Positions 34,930 to 44,841 of a stretch of DNA of 64,000 nucleotides are shown piece by piece. Within the stretch, counting starts at the first letter, position 1. Each line of letters opens with the position of its first letter. The DNA comes from Vibrio ponticus (lineage in GTDB: Bacteria > Pseudomonadota > Gammaproteobacteria > Enterobacterales > Vibrionaceae). The notes under the pieces are model-generated. The model was not told the origin of the DNA. It ran no database searches and worked only from the letters and a program-made list of their open reading frames with translations. Location of the stretch: contig NZ_AP019658.1 in assembly GCF_009938225.1 (NCBI RefSeq), positions 868,001-932,000 of the forward strand. The letters run 5' to 3'. The translations under genes were made by a program, and so were the position numbers.

Positions 34930-37383
34930 TTAGCTAAACTCTTTATTTATCGGCACTAATAGCCTTTTAATCAAGCTGTTCACAACTAAGCCAAGTGTGC
35001 AAAAAGCCAGCAGAGGAAGTAGGATCCATAAGCCAAAATGCAACTTACTTTCTAGCTCAAAACCCCATCTCATGATCGCGCCCACAACAATTTCTGCACC
35101 TAATACTGCAATCGACCCCGCAACGATCGCCATCACCCCATATTCGGCCCAGATGGTTTTCACTACGCGTTTTCGACTTGCTCCTAGAGTTCGATAAAGC
35201 TGAATTTCACTTTGCCTTTGCCCCAAACTGAGTCGCAACAAGGTAAAAATTAACACAACACCTGCTATCACACTTAAAGAAGCGAGCAAGGTGACCGCCC
35301 ATACTATCTGTTTTACCAACTCTTGGATTTTTGCCCCCATGACCCGTATATCCATTAAACTCACGGTTGGATGTTGTCTTGAAAGACCATTAAGTAACTC
35401 GTCGTGTTGAGCATCAATTCTAAAGCTCACAAGATACGTCGCAGGGATCTGTGCCAAGACATCTGGGGTGAAGATGAAATAGAAGTTTGGCTTCATATCG
35501 CGCCATTCCACATGGCGGATAGAGTCAACCCTCGCTTTCACTGATTGACTGTTGATAACAAAGCTGAGTTCGTCACCCACTTTGATATTAAGATCTTCCG
35601 CCACCTCTTTCTCTACTGATACGCCACCGTTTGGCTGCCAGCTACCGTCGAGCAAATCATTGTGACTCGGGATTTGCTCAGCGAAGGTAAAGTTGATCTC
35701 ACGTCTCAGCGAGTCATTGCCATTGCCGCCATTCGCATACTCTTTTGCTTCCTCACCGTTTATTTGCGACAAGCGCCCACGGATGATTGGATAGGCATTA
35801 CTACGATTGATATTGTTGTCATCCAACACCTGTAGATAACTCTCTTTCTCATAAGGTGCGATATTCAACGCAAACGCATTTGGTGCATCTGCTGGCAGAG
35901 TTTGTTGCCAATCAGACAGCAAATCTGTTCTCACCAGCCACATCACAGCCAGCAGCATAAGCGAGAGTGACAGCGCGCCAAACTGAACACCCGTTGCCAA
36001 AGCTGAGCGATTAATACGGCTTAACGCCAATTTAAACTCTGTATTGAGAGGCAGTTTCGCTAAGGTTCGTGTTGCAATAAGGCTGACAAAACCTAACACT
36101 GCAAACAACACGACAATGCCGCCTAACACCAACCAAACTAACAAATTATTTTGATAGGCGATTAACATCGGTAACACAGGCACCAGTACTAACGCATACG
36201 ACCATGGCGTTGTCTTACTCACTTGGGGTTGCATTACGTTAACCGCGTTAATACGCAGCAGATGAATAAATGGAATTCCCAGCGCAGGCACAGCTATAAG
36301 TAAGCTAGTACCGATGGCAATGACCGCTGGCATCAGCCCATAGCTTGGTAACGGACTAGGCAGTAGATCGACCAATGGGATTCTGAGCAGGAACTCAAGT
36401 CCAATACCGAACAGCACGCCGATGACAGAGGCACTGATCAACAGAATCGCTAATTGAATCGTTAGCCAGCGAATCAGCCAACCACGGCGTGCCCCTAAGC
36501 TTTTTAACATCGCGATGCTCTTTTTACGCGTGGCTACGTAATGCTGACAAGTTAATACTAGCGTTGTTGCGGCCATAATGACCACGATGGCGACCGTCAG
36601 TGAAAGATATTGCTGGGTACGCTGGAACATATCGTTAGTGCGACTGGCACTATTTTGATCGCGCCATGAATCACTCGGGGTTAATTCGACACTTTGTTTA
36701 ACCGATTCAATTTGATTCTCTTGGCCATTTAAAAACAAGTTATAGCGCACTCTACTGCCGAGTTGGACGGCGCCTGTCTTATCAAGATCAGAGGAATGGA
36801 TATAGGCACTCGGCATCTGCTGGAAAGGATTAAAACTGAGTCCAGGTTCCTCAACGATTCTGCCTGTCACTGTAAAGTCAGCATCGCCCACTGTGACAAC
36901 GTCACCCTCATTAACCTCTAGCTGAGAAAATAGTCGCTCATCAAGCCAAAGTTGCCCTACTTGCACTTCACTTGCGGCTTCGCCCTGCTGACTCAATCTA
37001 AGTTCACCTTGCAGGGGATAACTGCTTTCCACCGCTTTCACCGTAATGAGCTTCATGGCGTTATCACTAAACGCCATGGTAGCGAAACGTACCATCGACG
37101 AAGATTGCAGATTTTCAGTTTTGACCGCAGACATCAAGGTTTCCGGAATTGGATTTGACGAGCTATAAACACTGTCAGCAGTCAAAGCCTCTTTGCCTTG
37201 TTTGACAATCACCTGCTCCATTCGCTCTGTAAGGGCAGTTAAAGCAAAAATCGAGGCGATAATTAAGGTTAAAGCAATAGATACTGGCCAAAGCTGACCA
37301 TGGCGTATTTCACTAATACTCCAGTTAAACAGATACCGATTCAAAGCACTTTTGTTCAAACTGTTTTGCTTCATATGTGACAT
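34930..37383 (-). CDS. ybbP: ABC transporter permease of the FtsX/MacB type, YbbP-like
   Basis: An 817-residue permease with an FtsX-like plan: TM helix near residue 35-55, a large periplasmic domain, then helices near 265-480, a second periplasmic domain (about 510-690) and a last group of helices near 710-800. This duplicated plan is that of YbbP. It works with the ATPase YbbA, whose stop lies 4 bases upstream. The start follows GGAGG placed inside the end of ybbA, so translation is coupled. E. coli YbbAP with TesA is proposed to move hydrophobic compounds out of the inner membrane; the neighbouring tesA supports the same arrangement here. Confidence 0.88.
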   Translation of the reverse strand: MSHMKQNSLNKSALNRYLFNWSISEIRHGQLWPVSIALTLIIASIFALTALTERMEQVIVKQGKEALTADSVYSSSNPIPETLMSAVKTENLQSSSMVRFATMAFSDNAMKLITVKAVESSYPLQGELRLSQQGEAASEVQVGQLWLDERLFSQLEVNEGDVVTVGDADFTVTGRIVEEPGLSFNPFQQMPSAYIHSSDLDKTGAVQLGSRVRYNLFLNGQENQIESVKQSVELTPSDSWRDQNSASRTNDMFQRTQQYLSLTVAIVVIMAATTLVLTCQHYVATRKKSIAMLKSLGARRGWLIRWLTIQLAILLISASVIGVLFGIGLEFLLRIPLVDLLPSPLPSYGLMPAVIAIGTSLLIAVPALGIPFIHLLRINAVNVMQPQVSKTTPWSYALVLVPVLPMLIAYQNNLLVWLVLGGIVVLFAVLGFVSLIATRTLAKLPLNTEFKLALSRINRSALATGVQFGALSLSLMLLAVMWLVRTDLLSDWQQTLPADAPNAFALNIAPYEKESYLQVLDDNNINRSNAYPIIRGRLSQINGEEAKEYANGGNGNDSLRREINFTFAEQIPSHNDLLDGSWQPNGGVSVEKEVAEDLNIKVGDELSFVINSQSVKARVDSIRHVEWRDMKPNFYFIFTPDVLAQIPATYLVSFRIDAQHDELLNGLSRQHPTVSLMDIRVMGAKIQELVKQIVWAVTLLASLSVIAGVVLIFTLLRLSLGQRQSEIQLYRTLGASRKRVVKTIWAEYGVMAIVAGSIAVLGAEIVVGAIMRWGFELESKLHFGLWILLPLLAFCTLGLVVNSLIKRLLVPINKEFS

Positions 37384-37387
37384 AGCA

Positions 37388-38059
37388 CTAAACCTCCAAT
37401 TGACCTGCTTGGATAGTTATTGTGCGATCACACTTAGCCGCTAATGCCATATCGTGAGTCACCAAAACCAAAGTAGTGCCATGCTTTTTATTCAGTTCAA
37501 ATAGCAGGTCAATGACCTTTGCGGCTGTTTTTTGATCTAAGTTGCCGGTTGGTTCATCAGCAAAAAGAATTTTTGGTTCAATCATAAACGCGCGTGCTAA
37601 AGCGACACGTTGCTGCTCGCCACCAGAAAGCTGAGCAGGTGAATGGTTGATGCGGTGACCTAACCCAACTGACTCCAAGAGCTCTTTAGCGCGCTGTTTA
37701 TCTTCTGCTTCACCTTTGAGCAAACATGGTAAAGTCACATTGTCGAGCGCCGACAAACTTGGTATCAGCAGAAAACTTTGAAACACAAACCCCACCGACT
37801 CACTGCGGATCTTTGCCCTTGCTTCGTCATCTAAGTGAGACAATCTTTGTCCCAATAACTCGACATCGCCCTCGCTCGGTGTGTCTAAACCCGCGAGTAA
37901 AGTCATTAAAGTCGATTTACCTGCTCCAGACGTACCAACAATCGCGACACTTTCTCCCGCTTCGATTTGCAGGTTAATGTCTTTTAAGATTGTTAAATTT
38001 TCTTGTTTAGTGGAAACTGTCTTATACAGAGACGTTGCCTTAATTACGGATGTTTGCAT
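37388..38059 (-). CDS. ybbA: ABC transporter ATP-binding protein, YbbA-like
   Basis: A 223-residue LolD/MacB-type ATPase with Walker [10 protein letters not shown] (42-50), the Q-loop FVFQSF, signature LSGGEQQR (144-151), Walker B ILFADEP and the H-loop LVLVTHD. It powers the YbbP permease encoded directly downstream. The start ATG at 38059 ([10 protein letters not shown]) is preferred over the upstream in-frame start at 38119; it overlaps the tesA start codon on the other strand in a CATG. AAGGAAAGAAG lies upstream inside tesA. Confidence 0.92.
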   Translation of the reverse strand: MQTSVIKATSLYKTVSTKQENLTILKDINLQIEAGESVAIVGTSGAGKSTLMTLLAGLDTPSEGDVELLGQRLSHLDDEARAKIRSESVGFVFQSFLLIPSLSALDNVTLPCLLKGEAEDKQRAKELLESVGLGHRINHSPAQLSGGEQQRVALARAFMIEPKILFADEPTGNLDQKTAAKVIDLLFELNKKHGTTLVLVTHDMALAAKCDRTITIQAGQLEV

Positions 38060-38660
38060 GTTACGACTTCTTTCCTTACTTCTCGCCAGTTTTATGATTA
38101 GTCCTGTGTCAGCGACCACGCTGCTCGTACTTGGGGATAGCCTAAGTGCAGGCTATCAAATGCCTATTGAAAAAGCTTGGCCAAGTTTATTACCAAATGT
38201 TTTAGCCGATAAAGGCAAACCCGTTACGGTAATCAATGGCAGTATCTCTGGTGACACCACCGGCAACGGTCTTGCTCGACTGCCAAAACTGCTTGATGAA
38301 CACAAACCCAACATCGTATTAATCGAACTCGGTGCTAACGATGGTTTACGAGGTTTCCCACCTAACTTAATCGAGAACAACCTTGTTTCAATTATTGGTC
38401 AAGTTAAAGCTATCGATGCCCAACCCATTTTGATGCAAATTCACGTTTTGCCCAATTACGGTAAACGCTACACTCAGGCGTTTTCTGATCTCTATCCAAA
38501 AATCGCCAACGCGCAGCAGATCCCTCTTGTGCCATTTATGCTTGAGCCCATTATGCGCGACTACCCAGATTGGATGATGGCTGATGGTTTACACCCTAAG
38601 CCAGATGCTCAACCTTGGATTGCTGAATTTGTTTCTAAGCAGTTAATAAATCACCTCTAA
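38058..38660 (+). CDS. tesA: Multifunctional acyl-CoA thioesterase I / protease I / lysophospholipase L1
   Basis: A 200-residue SGNH hydrolase with a signal peptide ([19 protein letters not shown]) so it acts in the periplasm. The four blocks are seen: GDSLS (26-30) with the nucleophile Ser28, SGDTTGNG with the oxyanion Gly, GAND with Asn, and DGLHP with the catalytic Asp/His. TesA cleaves acyl-CoAs, lysophospholipids and esters. The start is the ATG at 38058, because the signal peptide begins there; upstream in-frame codons belong to the antisense of ybbA. It shares the divergent promoter zone with ybbA, each promoter lying inside the other gene. Confidence 0.92.
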   Translation: MLRLLSLLLASFMISPVSATTLLVLGDSLSAGYQMPIEKAWPSLLPNVLADKGKPVTVINGSISGDTTGNGLARLPKLLDEHKPNIVLIELGANDGLRGFPPNLIENNLVSIIGQVKAIDAQPILMQIHVLPNYGKRYTQAFSDLYPKIANAQQIPLVPFMLEPIMRDYPDWMMADGLHPKPDAQPWIAEFVSKQLINHL

Positions 38661-38734
38661 TTGCCATAGCTCAATAAAATTTACCTAGCTTTACGTTAAC
38701 TTAGCTCTTTGACCTGTTGGTTTAGGAGAAAACA

Positions 38735-39943
38735 ATGATAATTAAACCAGAAATATCGGGCGTGGTAGCACGGAGTGCGCATCCACTTGGTTGTGAAAAG
38801 GCAATCCTTCAACAGATTGATTACGTTAAAAAAGCCGTTCCGATCAAACAGGGTCCTAAACGAGTATTAATTATTGGTGCTTCATCGGGTTTTGGGTTAG
38901 CAGCACGTATTGCGTTGACCTTTGGTGGAGCAAACGCTGACACAATCGGAGTGTCATTTGAGCGTGGTCCTTCGGAAAAAGGCGTTGGCAGTGCAGGTTT
39001 TTATAACAACCTTTATTTCAAACAGCAGGCTGAGGCTGCTGGACGCATCGCTGTCAACATTCAAGCAGATGCTTTCTCACCACAAACAAAAGAAGATGTG
39101 ATTGAAGCGATTGAGACCTATTTTGAAGGCGAAGTCGATCTAATCATCTATAGTGTTGCCAGTGGCGTTCGCCCTAATTATCAAACCGGTGAAGTCTGGC
39201 GCTCAGCGATTAAACCGATTGGTGAATCCGTTAAAGGCGCATCTATTTCTCTTGAGCACGATAAATGGCTTGATGGCGAGCTAAGTCCAGCTAGCGACGA
39301 AGAAATCGAAGGCACACTAAAAGTAATGGGCGGCGATGACTGGGAAGCTTGGGTTGATGCATTAATTAATTCTGAATCAATTGCTCAAGGGTGCAAGACC
39401 GTTGCATTCTCTTATATGGGACCAGAGCTTACTCACCCTATTTATCTAGATGGAACTTTAGGTCGTGCTAAAATTGATTTGCACCAAACCAGCCACTCAC
39501 TTCATCTGAAGCTGGCGAATTTCGATGGCGGTGCATACGCAACGGTTTGTAAAGCCTTGGTCACTAAGGCGAGCGTATTTATCCCTGGGTTAACGCCGTA
39601 TCTCATGGCTTTATATCAAGTAATGAAGCAGAAAGGTACCCACGAAGGCTGTATTGAGCAAATGCAACGTTTGTTCACCACCAAGCTTTATGGCGTGGAC
39701 AAGGTACCTGTTGACTGTGAACGTTTAGTGCGTATTGATGATCTTGAACTTGACGTTGCGACTCAAAATGAAGTTGCCGAGTTAGTGAAAGCGATGAATC
39801 AGAATAATTTCCAACAAATTGGGGATTATGTTGGGTTGAAACGTGAATTTATGCAGCTCAATGGCTTTGAATTCGACGACGTCGATTATCAAACTGACAT
39901 CGACTTACAAAAACTGGTCGCAACACTAAGTGACCAAGATTAG
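38735..39943 (+). CDS. fabV: Enoyl-ACP reductase FabV
   Basis: A 402-residue NADH-dependent trans-2-enoyl reductase of the FabV type. The dinucleotide motif GASSGFG is at 48-54, and the active-site pair Tyr237-x8-Lys246 (YLDGTLGRAK) has the spacing that defines FabV. It completes the last step of each fatty acid elongation cycle in the cytoplasm; this class is naturally poorly inhibited by triclosan. A TAGGAG ribosome site lies 8 bases upstream. It follows tesA by 74 bases on the same strand, and a strong terminator follows. Confidence 0.95.
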   Translation: MIIKPEISGVVARSAHPLGCEKAILQQIDYVKKAVPIKQGPKRVLIIGASSGFGLAARIALTFGGANADTIGVSFERGPSEKGVGSAGFYNNLYFKQQAEAAGRIAVNIQADAFSPQTKEDVIEAIETYFEGEVDLIIYSVASGVRPNYQTGEVWRSAIKPIGESVKGASISLEHDKWLDGELSPASDEEIEGTLKVMGGDDWEAWVDALINSESIAQGCKTVAFSYMGPELTHPIYLDGTLGRAKIDLHQTSHSLHLKLANFDGGAYATVCKALVTKASVFIPGLTPYLMALYQVMKQKGTHEGCIEQMQRLFTTKLYGVDKVPVDCERLVRIDDLELDVATQNEVAELVKAMNQNNFQQIGDYVGLKREFMQLNGFEFDDVDYQTDIDLQKLVATLSDQD

Positions 39944-40002
39944 ATAATCGTGACTCAAATGTAATACATTAGTGTCTTATTTATAAGATTGAATGTAATA
40001 TC

Positions 40003-40037
40003 GAACAGCCTTCTGGTCTACTAGAAGGCTGTTTTTG
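40003..40037 (+). terminator. Terminator of fabV
   Basis: AACAGCCTTCT / AGAAGGCTGTTTTTG hairpin about 60 bases after the stop codon. Confidence 0.9.
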
Positions 40038-40217
40038 TTAGAGTCTTGAATTATCTGTCCCACAGCATCTTACCAAGAAACCATTAGGTAGAGGTGTACA
40101 TATAAGCAATAACACTGTTTAAACCGTGCGAGTGAAAAACGACGGGATAAATTCAGACTACTATTATTAAAGGAGCAAGGAGCGCTCTTCTCGTTGAGCC
40201 TCAAAGGATTACGTTTA

Positions 40218-42131
40218 ATGTCAAAAGTAAATACCCGCGATTTAGTTATCCCACAAGCCATGAGCGATAGTTGGCAAAAAATCGTAAATCTGATTGCACA
40301 ACTGATCCCGGTACCTTCTGCGCTTGTGATGCGTATCCACAGCAACTCTATCGAAGTATTTTCACGTAATGACAACGCAATCCATCCTTACCAATTAGGT
40401 GATAGCGAATGTTTGGGTAACGGTCTCTACTGTGAATACGTGATCGAAAACCAATGCCAATTAGTGGTTGAGAATGCGCTTAACGACGACAACTGGAACC
40501 AGAACCCAGATATTAAGCTAGGCATGATTTCTTACTGTGGTTTTCCCATTAATTGGCCAAATGGGGAACCCTTTGGCACAATTTGCGTCCTCGACAATAA
40601 ACCGAGACAACTCTCAGAAACTGCAACTCAGCTCCTTGAAAGCTATAAGGACTCACTCGAAGCACAACTGGCTACTCTCTATCAAAACGAACAACTCAAG
40701 CAACTCAACGCTGAATTGCAATCACGCGTAAACACCCGAACTCAAGACTTAGTGGATTTAAACTTTTCTCTTAACCAAGAAATCGACAAACGCAGAGAAG
40801 CGGAGAAAAAAGTCCTTTATCATCAAAGGCACGATTTAGGCACCGGATTTCTCAATCGAAATTCACTCGAATATGAGGCGGTGCGCGCCGTCGACATATC
40901 AATTGAACATCCGCAATTTTCAGTTGCCGCCGTCCATATCGGCTTTAGTAATGGCAAATTAATTCAGAGTAAGTATGGGTTTGCCATTTGGGAAAGTATC
41001 TTAGTTCAGTTGCGCGAAAAGCTTGGTTACTTATCTCGCTACCATTTGCAAACCGCTCGACCAACGTCAACAGAGCTGGTGTTCTTAATTGAAACCAGCA
41101 AACTCGATGAAGATATTGAACAATTCTGTCAGCACCTGATTGATGTCAGTCACTCAGAGTTTGACATTGAGGGTGAATCACTGCATTTACACAGTTATGT
41201 CGGTGTCAGTACCACCAACGATGCCTCTTCCGGTGCGGTACTGCTACAAAATGCCTGCGAAGCGATGCGCTCATGTAAAGATTCAGGTCATAAAGTCATT
41301 CACTATTCTGAAGCGATCTCATTGGCGCAGAAAAATCTCAACCACTTAGAAAGTTATTTATTGCAAGCGGTGAGAAGCGAAGATTTGCTACTCTACTTCC
41401 AACCTAAAGTTTCACCTAAAACGCAACGCTGGATTGGTGCTGAGGCACTTTTGAGATGGCGCCATCCAATATTGGGTGATATTTCTAATGAGTCTTTAAT
41501 CAAAATTGCTGAGAAAAACGGGTTAATTTTTGAAGTGGGTAATTTCGTGTTACGTTCAGCGATAGCGAAAGCGTCTGAATGGTCAAACAAAATTAGAGAT
41601 TTTAAGATCGCAGTTAATATTTCCGCTGTACAGCTCAAAGATCAACACTTCGCCGAACAAATTGAAGATCTGCTTACCGCCTACCAGCTACCTGCTGACT
41701 ACTTAGAATTAGAGGTAACCGAAAGTACACTCATCGCCGACGAACAAGTTGCGCAGTCCACGCTTGTCGCACTGCACCAACTAGGCGTGACATTGTCACT
41801 TGATGATTTTGGTACTGGTTACTCATCCTTTGATTACCTTAAGAAATACCCTTTTGATGCAATCAAAGTGGACAAAAGTTTTATTAAGCAACTTGATAGT
41901 AATGACAACGATAAAACCATCGTTCAGTCGATCATAAAAATCGCCAAAAAACTGGAACTAACCATTACTGTTGAAGGCATTGAAACACCAGAGCACGAAG
42001 CGTTTATCATTGAAGAAGGTTGTGAATATGGTCAAGGGTTCTTTTATGGTCGACCTATGCCATGCGACGAGTTTGAAGTGTGTTTGCTTAACAAACACTA
42101 TCCAGAAACACTAAATCAAAGCTTTCAGTAG
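40218..42131 (+). CDS. GAF - degenerate GGDEF - EAL protein
   Basis: A 637-residue cytoplasmic protein. A GAF domain is at about 20-150 (FPINWPNGEPFGTICVLDNK), then a coiled coil (about 155-205), a GGDEF-like domain (about 205-375) and an EAL domain (about 385-630). The diguanylate cyclase active motif is replaced by RPTSTELVFL, so that domain cannot make c-di-GMP. The EAL domain looks intact: EALLRW, VNISAVQL, ELEVTESTL, LDDFGTGYSS, IKVDKSF, VEGIET and GQGFFYGRP. The likely output is c-di-GMP hydrolysis regulated by a GAF ligand. The start ATG at 40218 follows AAAGGA; 40194 has no ribosome site. Confidence 0.9.
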   Translation: MSKVNTRDLVIPQAMSDSWQKIVNLIAQLIPVPSALVMRIHSNSIEVFSRNDNAIHPYQLGDSECLGNGLYCEYVIENQCQLVVENALNDDNWNQNPDIKLGMISYCGFPINWPNGEPFGTICVLDNKPRQLSETATQLLESYKDSLEAQLATLYQNEQLKQLNAELQSRVNTRTQDLVDLNFSLNQEIDKRREAEKKVLYHQRHDLGTGFLNRNSLEYEAVRAVDISIEHPQFSVAAVHIGFSNGKLIQSKYGFAIWESILVQLREKLGYLSRYHLQTARPTSTELVFLIETSKLDEDIEQFCQHLIDVSHSEFDIEGESLHLHSYVGVSTTNDASSGAVLLQNACEAMRSCKDSGHKVIHYSEAISLAQKNLNHLESYLLQAVRSEDLLLYFQPKVSPKTQRWIGAEALLRWRHPILGDISNESLIKIAEKNGLIFEVGNFVLRSAIAKASEWSNKIRDFKIAVNISAVQLKDQHFAEQIEDLLTAYQLPADYLELEVTESTLIADEQVAQSTLVALHQLGVTLSLDDFGTGYSSFDYLKKYPFDAIKVDKSFIKQLDSNDNDKTIVQSIIKIAKKLELTITVEGIETPEHEAFIIEEGCEYGQGFFYGRPMPCDEFEVCLLNKHYPETLNQSFQ

Positions 42132-42206
42132 CTTAATACTTTACTCGAAGGCGTGTCATTTCTATAATCGCCGCCTTATTTCATCTCCAAAAAATGTGAG
42201 TTCACT

Positions 42207-43862
42207 ATGGATCAATTGATCGCAACTCTGAAAAAAATCGAAAAACAGAACTACCGCGCTTACCAACAAATCAAGGGCAGTTATGATTTTACTGATTTCA
42301 ACCTGTTTATCGATTATGTACAAGCAGACCCTTATGCTTCAGCTTCAAGATTGCGTGCAATTCGTCCTTGGTCGTTAACTGGTCTTGATTGGCTTAAACA
42401 GCAATCTCCAGCTTATCAAATTGCCGCTCGTGACTATATCGCGCGTAAATTTGCTGAATTTGCCAAACAGGAAGCTCACATTGACATTGCACTGTCTGGT
42501 CAGACTGTTCTTGATTCAACTTCCGTGCTGTTTACCGAGGAAGGCATTGAACTGCGTTTCCGTGCTCACCTTCCAGCAGAAGGGCGCTCAGCGTTAGGCA
42601 AGAAAGCAATCAATATTTTGACTTTCCATCTGCCAAAATTTATTCGCCGTGCAACGATTGAGCGTGAACTCGATAAAGAAGCGTTGATCGCACATTGCCA
42701 AGTAATTGAAGACCAACATGCCCTTCGCGAACAACTTGATGCGCACAACTTGGTGGCATTTATTGGTGATGGGTCTGTTCTTCCGCGTCTCGCTGGCAAC
42801 AGTGATTTACCGATGAAAGAAGCGGTAACATTTATGGCACCGGACTCGCTCGCGGTAACGCTTAATACGCCAAACTATGGTGAAGTACGCGGCATGGGTA
42901 TTCCAAAGGGTATTACTCTTATTGTCGGTGGCGGTTTCCACGGTAAGTCAACGCTACTAACCGCAATTGAACGCTCTATTTACGATCACATCCCTGGAGA
43001 TGGCCGTGAACGTATTGTTAGCAATCAAGCGAGCATGAAAATTCGCGCGGAAGATGGTCGATGCGTTCATAATTTGAATCTTTCAAATTACATCAACCAT
43101 TTACCAATGGGCAAAGATACAGCAGATTTTTCGACTCAAGATGCATCAGGCTCAACATCTCAAGCGGCGTGGTTACAAGAATCAATTGAGAGTGGTGTAC
43201 AGAGCCTATTGATTGATGAAGACACATCAGCAACCAACTTTATGATTCGTGATGAACGCATGCAGGCGCTTGTAAGTAAAGGGGATGAACCTATTACCCC
43301 ACTTGTTGATCGTATTGGTCAATTGCGTGATGAGCTGGATATTTCAACTATCATCGTAATGGGCGGTTCCGGCGATTATCTCGATGTTGCAAATACTGTG
43401 ATTCAGATGCATGACTATCAAGCGGTTGACGTCACTGAAAAAGCGCAACAAGTGATTGCCCAGCACCCAACGCAACGTGAAAATGAAAGTGAATCGGCGC
43501 TAGCAACTTTCCGTCCGCGTAGTTTGAATCGTGCTGCACTTCAAAGCATCTTAACTGAAGGTAAATTCCGCGTATCAGCGAAAGGCACTGACTCGCTTCG
43601 TTTTGGTAAGGAATTCGCTGATCTATCAGCACTTGAGCAACTTGAATCAGCATCAGAAGTCAATGCGATTGGTTGGCTTTGGTTCCAACTAGCACAATTG
43701 CCAGGTTGGTCGAAAAACCCAGCCAAAGAAATCGAGCAAATGCTTGGCGACAACTGGTATTGCACAATGCCAAACCAAGGCGACCTTGCTAAGCCTCGAG
43801 TACTTGACGTGATGGCTGCATTAAACCGCATGAGAAAATCACAATTCAAAGCTAGTCACTAA
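42207..43862 (+). CDS. ABC-class ATPase (PF09818-like)
   Basis: A 551-residue protein with a Walker A-like motif GGGFHGKSTLLTAIERSIYD near residue 245 and a Walker B-like IDEDTSATNFM near 335. The N-terminal 200 residues (KGSYDFTDFNLFIDYVQADP) are specific to this family of predicted ABC-type ATPases that stand alone without membrane partners. The physiological role in bacteria is not known. The gene is on its own with a strong terminator. Confidence 0.85.
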   Translation: MDQLIATLKKIEKQNYRAYQQIKGSYDFTDFNLFIDYVQADPYASASRLRAIRPWSLTGLDWLKQQSPAYQIAARDYIARKFAEFAKQEAHIDIALSGQTVLDSTSVLFTEEGIELRFRAHLPAEGRSALGKKAINILTFHLPKFIRRATIERELDKEALIAHCQVIEDQHALREQLDAHNLVAFIGDGSVLPRLAGNSDLPMKEAVTFMAPDSLAVTLNTPNYGEVRGMGIPKGITLIVGGGFHGKSTLLTAIERSIYDHIPGDGRERIVSNQASMKIRAEDGRCVHNLNLSNYINHLPMGKDTADFSTQDASGSTSQAAWLQESIESGVQSLLIDEDTSATNFMIRDERMQALVSKGDEPITPLVDRIGQLRDELDISTIIVMGGSGDYLDVANTVIQMHDYQAVDVTEKAQQVIAQHPTQRENESESALATFRPRSLNRAALQSILTEGKFRVSAKGTDSLRFGKEFADLSALEQLESASEVNAIGWLWFQLAQLPGWSKNPAKEIEQMLGDNWYCTMPNQGDLAKPRVLDVMAALNRMRKSQFKASH

Positions 43863-43888
43863 AAAAAGCGCCTTCGGGCGCTTTTTTC
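43863..43888 (+). terminator. Terminator of the ABC-class ATPase gene
   Basis: AAAAAGCGCC / GGGCGCTTTTTT hairpin with T6, directly after the stop codon. Confidence 0.9.
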
Positions 43889-43890
43889 TA

Positions 43891-43990
43891 TTTTCACTTT
43901 CCTAAACTCTCTATTCTCAGTTCTCAATTCTAAGTTCTTTGAATCTCAACTCTCTGTTCTCTAAATTTCTTTTCTCAGCTCTCCATTCTC
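43891..43990. repeat. Degenerate pyrimidine-rich repeat
   Basis: About 100 bases made of TTCTC, CTCTATTCTC and TCTCAATTCT-like words, nearly free of G. It fills the gap between the ATPase terminator and the DnaJ-related stop codon and shows no gene. Confidence 0.65.
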
Positions 43991-43992
43991 CA

Positions 43993-44613
43993 TTAAGCCC
44001 TGAGCACATGCCAAGCTTCACATACCAGCCGAAATTGTTCGCTATCACCATTTTGTCTATCTGGATGCCATTTCAACGCGAGTTTACGCCAACGCTTTCT
44101 AATTTCCGAATCCGTCGCGTCGTAATGTAAATCAAACACTCTTAGTGCTTTATCTCTAGAGACATTGCCAAACTTTGTATGATGACTGCCGACATAATCA
44201 CGGTAGCGACTCCAGAATTCATCGAGCAATCGTCTGATTTCCCCCTGCTCTGCTTCATAATTAGCCCAGTCTGTATAGTACTCTCTTAGAGGGTCATGCT
44301 CTTCAATGCTACGTCCCTGTTGCATACCTCGACTACTTAACAGCGCAATATTCATCGCCTCGACTTGTAAAAATTGCTCAGGATAGAGAGTTTCTTGCAA
44401 TTGATAGAGAGCGTTCATAATCAGAAAGTTTCTTTTGAACAGATCTTTTTCCGGTTTACTATCAAGTATTGGTATTAAGCCGTGCTCAATAAGCTCGCTC
44501 GCCAATATGTGAACTTTCCAACCAGAAGGCTGCTTACGCAAGACTTCTAAAATGGGCCATAAAAGTGGATTTTCCAAATCTTGAGCAGTGGTTAGGCAAG
44601 AGTTTTGCTGCAT
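43993..44613 (-). CDS. DnaJ-related protein with C-terminal J domain
   Basis: A 206-residue protein. Residues 1-140 are an N-terminal helical region of the DNA-J related family (PLLWPILEVLRKQPSGWKVH). The J domain is at the C-terminus (about 155-205: ALRVFDLHYDATDSEIRKRW, then ALKWHPDRQNGDS) with an intact HPD motif. It should stimulate a Hsp70 partner, most likely DnaK; the client is unknown. There is no Gly/Phe or zinc region, so it is not DnaJ itself. The gene is monocistronic and transcribed toward the pyrimidine-rich repeat. Confidence 0.87.
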   Translation of the reverse strand: MQQNSCLTTAQDLENPLLWPILEVLRKQPSGWKVHILASELIEHGLIPILDSKPEKDLFKRNFLIMNALYQLQETLYPEQFLQVEAMNIALLSSRGMQQGRSIEEHDPLREYYTDWANYEAEQGEIRRLLDEFWSRYRDYVGSHHTKFGNVSRDKALRVFDLHYDATDSEIRKRWRKLALKWHPDRQNGDSEQFRLVCEAWHVLRA

Positions 44614-44841
44614 AACTTCCGGTTTATGTTAAGAATATTATTTCTAGTGTAGCTTACTAAGATTGTTTTTTGATCTTCAACTAAACCACCAAATCGGCGA
44701 TTAAGTTTTGAACTAACCCCTCATTTGGCAATGATAAAACGATGACACCCCAATAAAACAGTGTTCAAAATATAATTGAACACCGTTTTATTATGGTTTA
44801 CTATGCTGATGTTGATTAGGAAATAAACATACGGAACGTAT

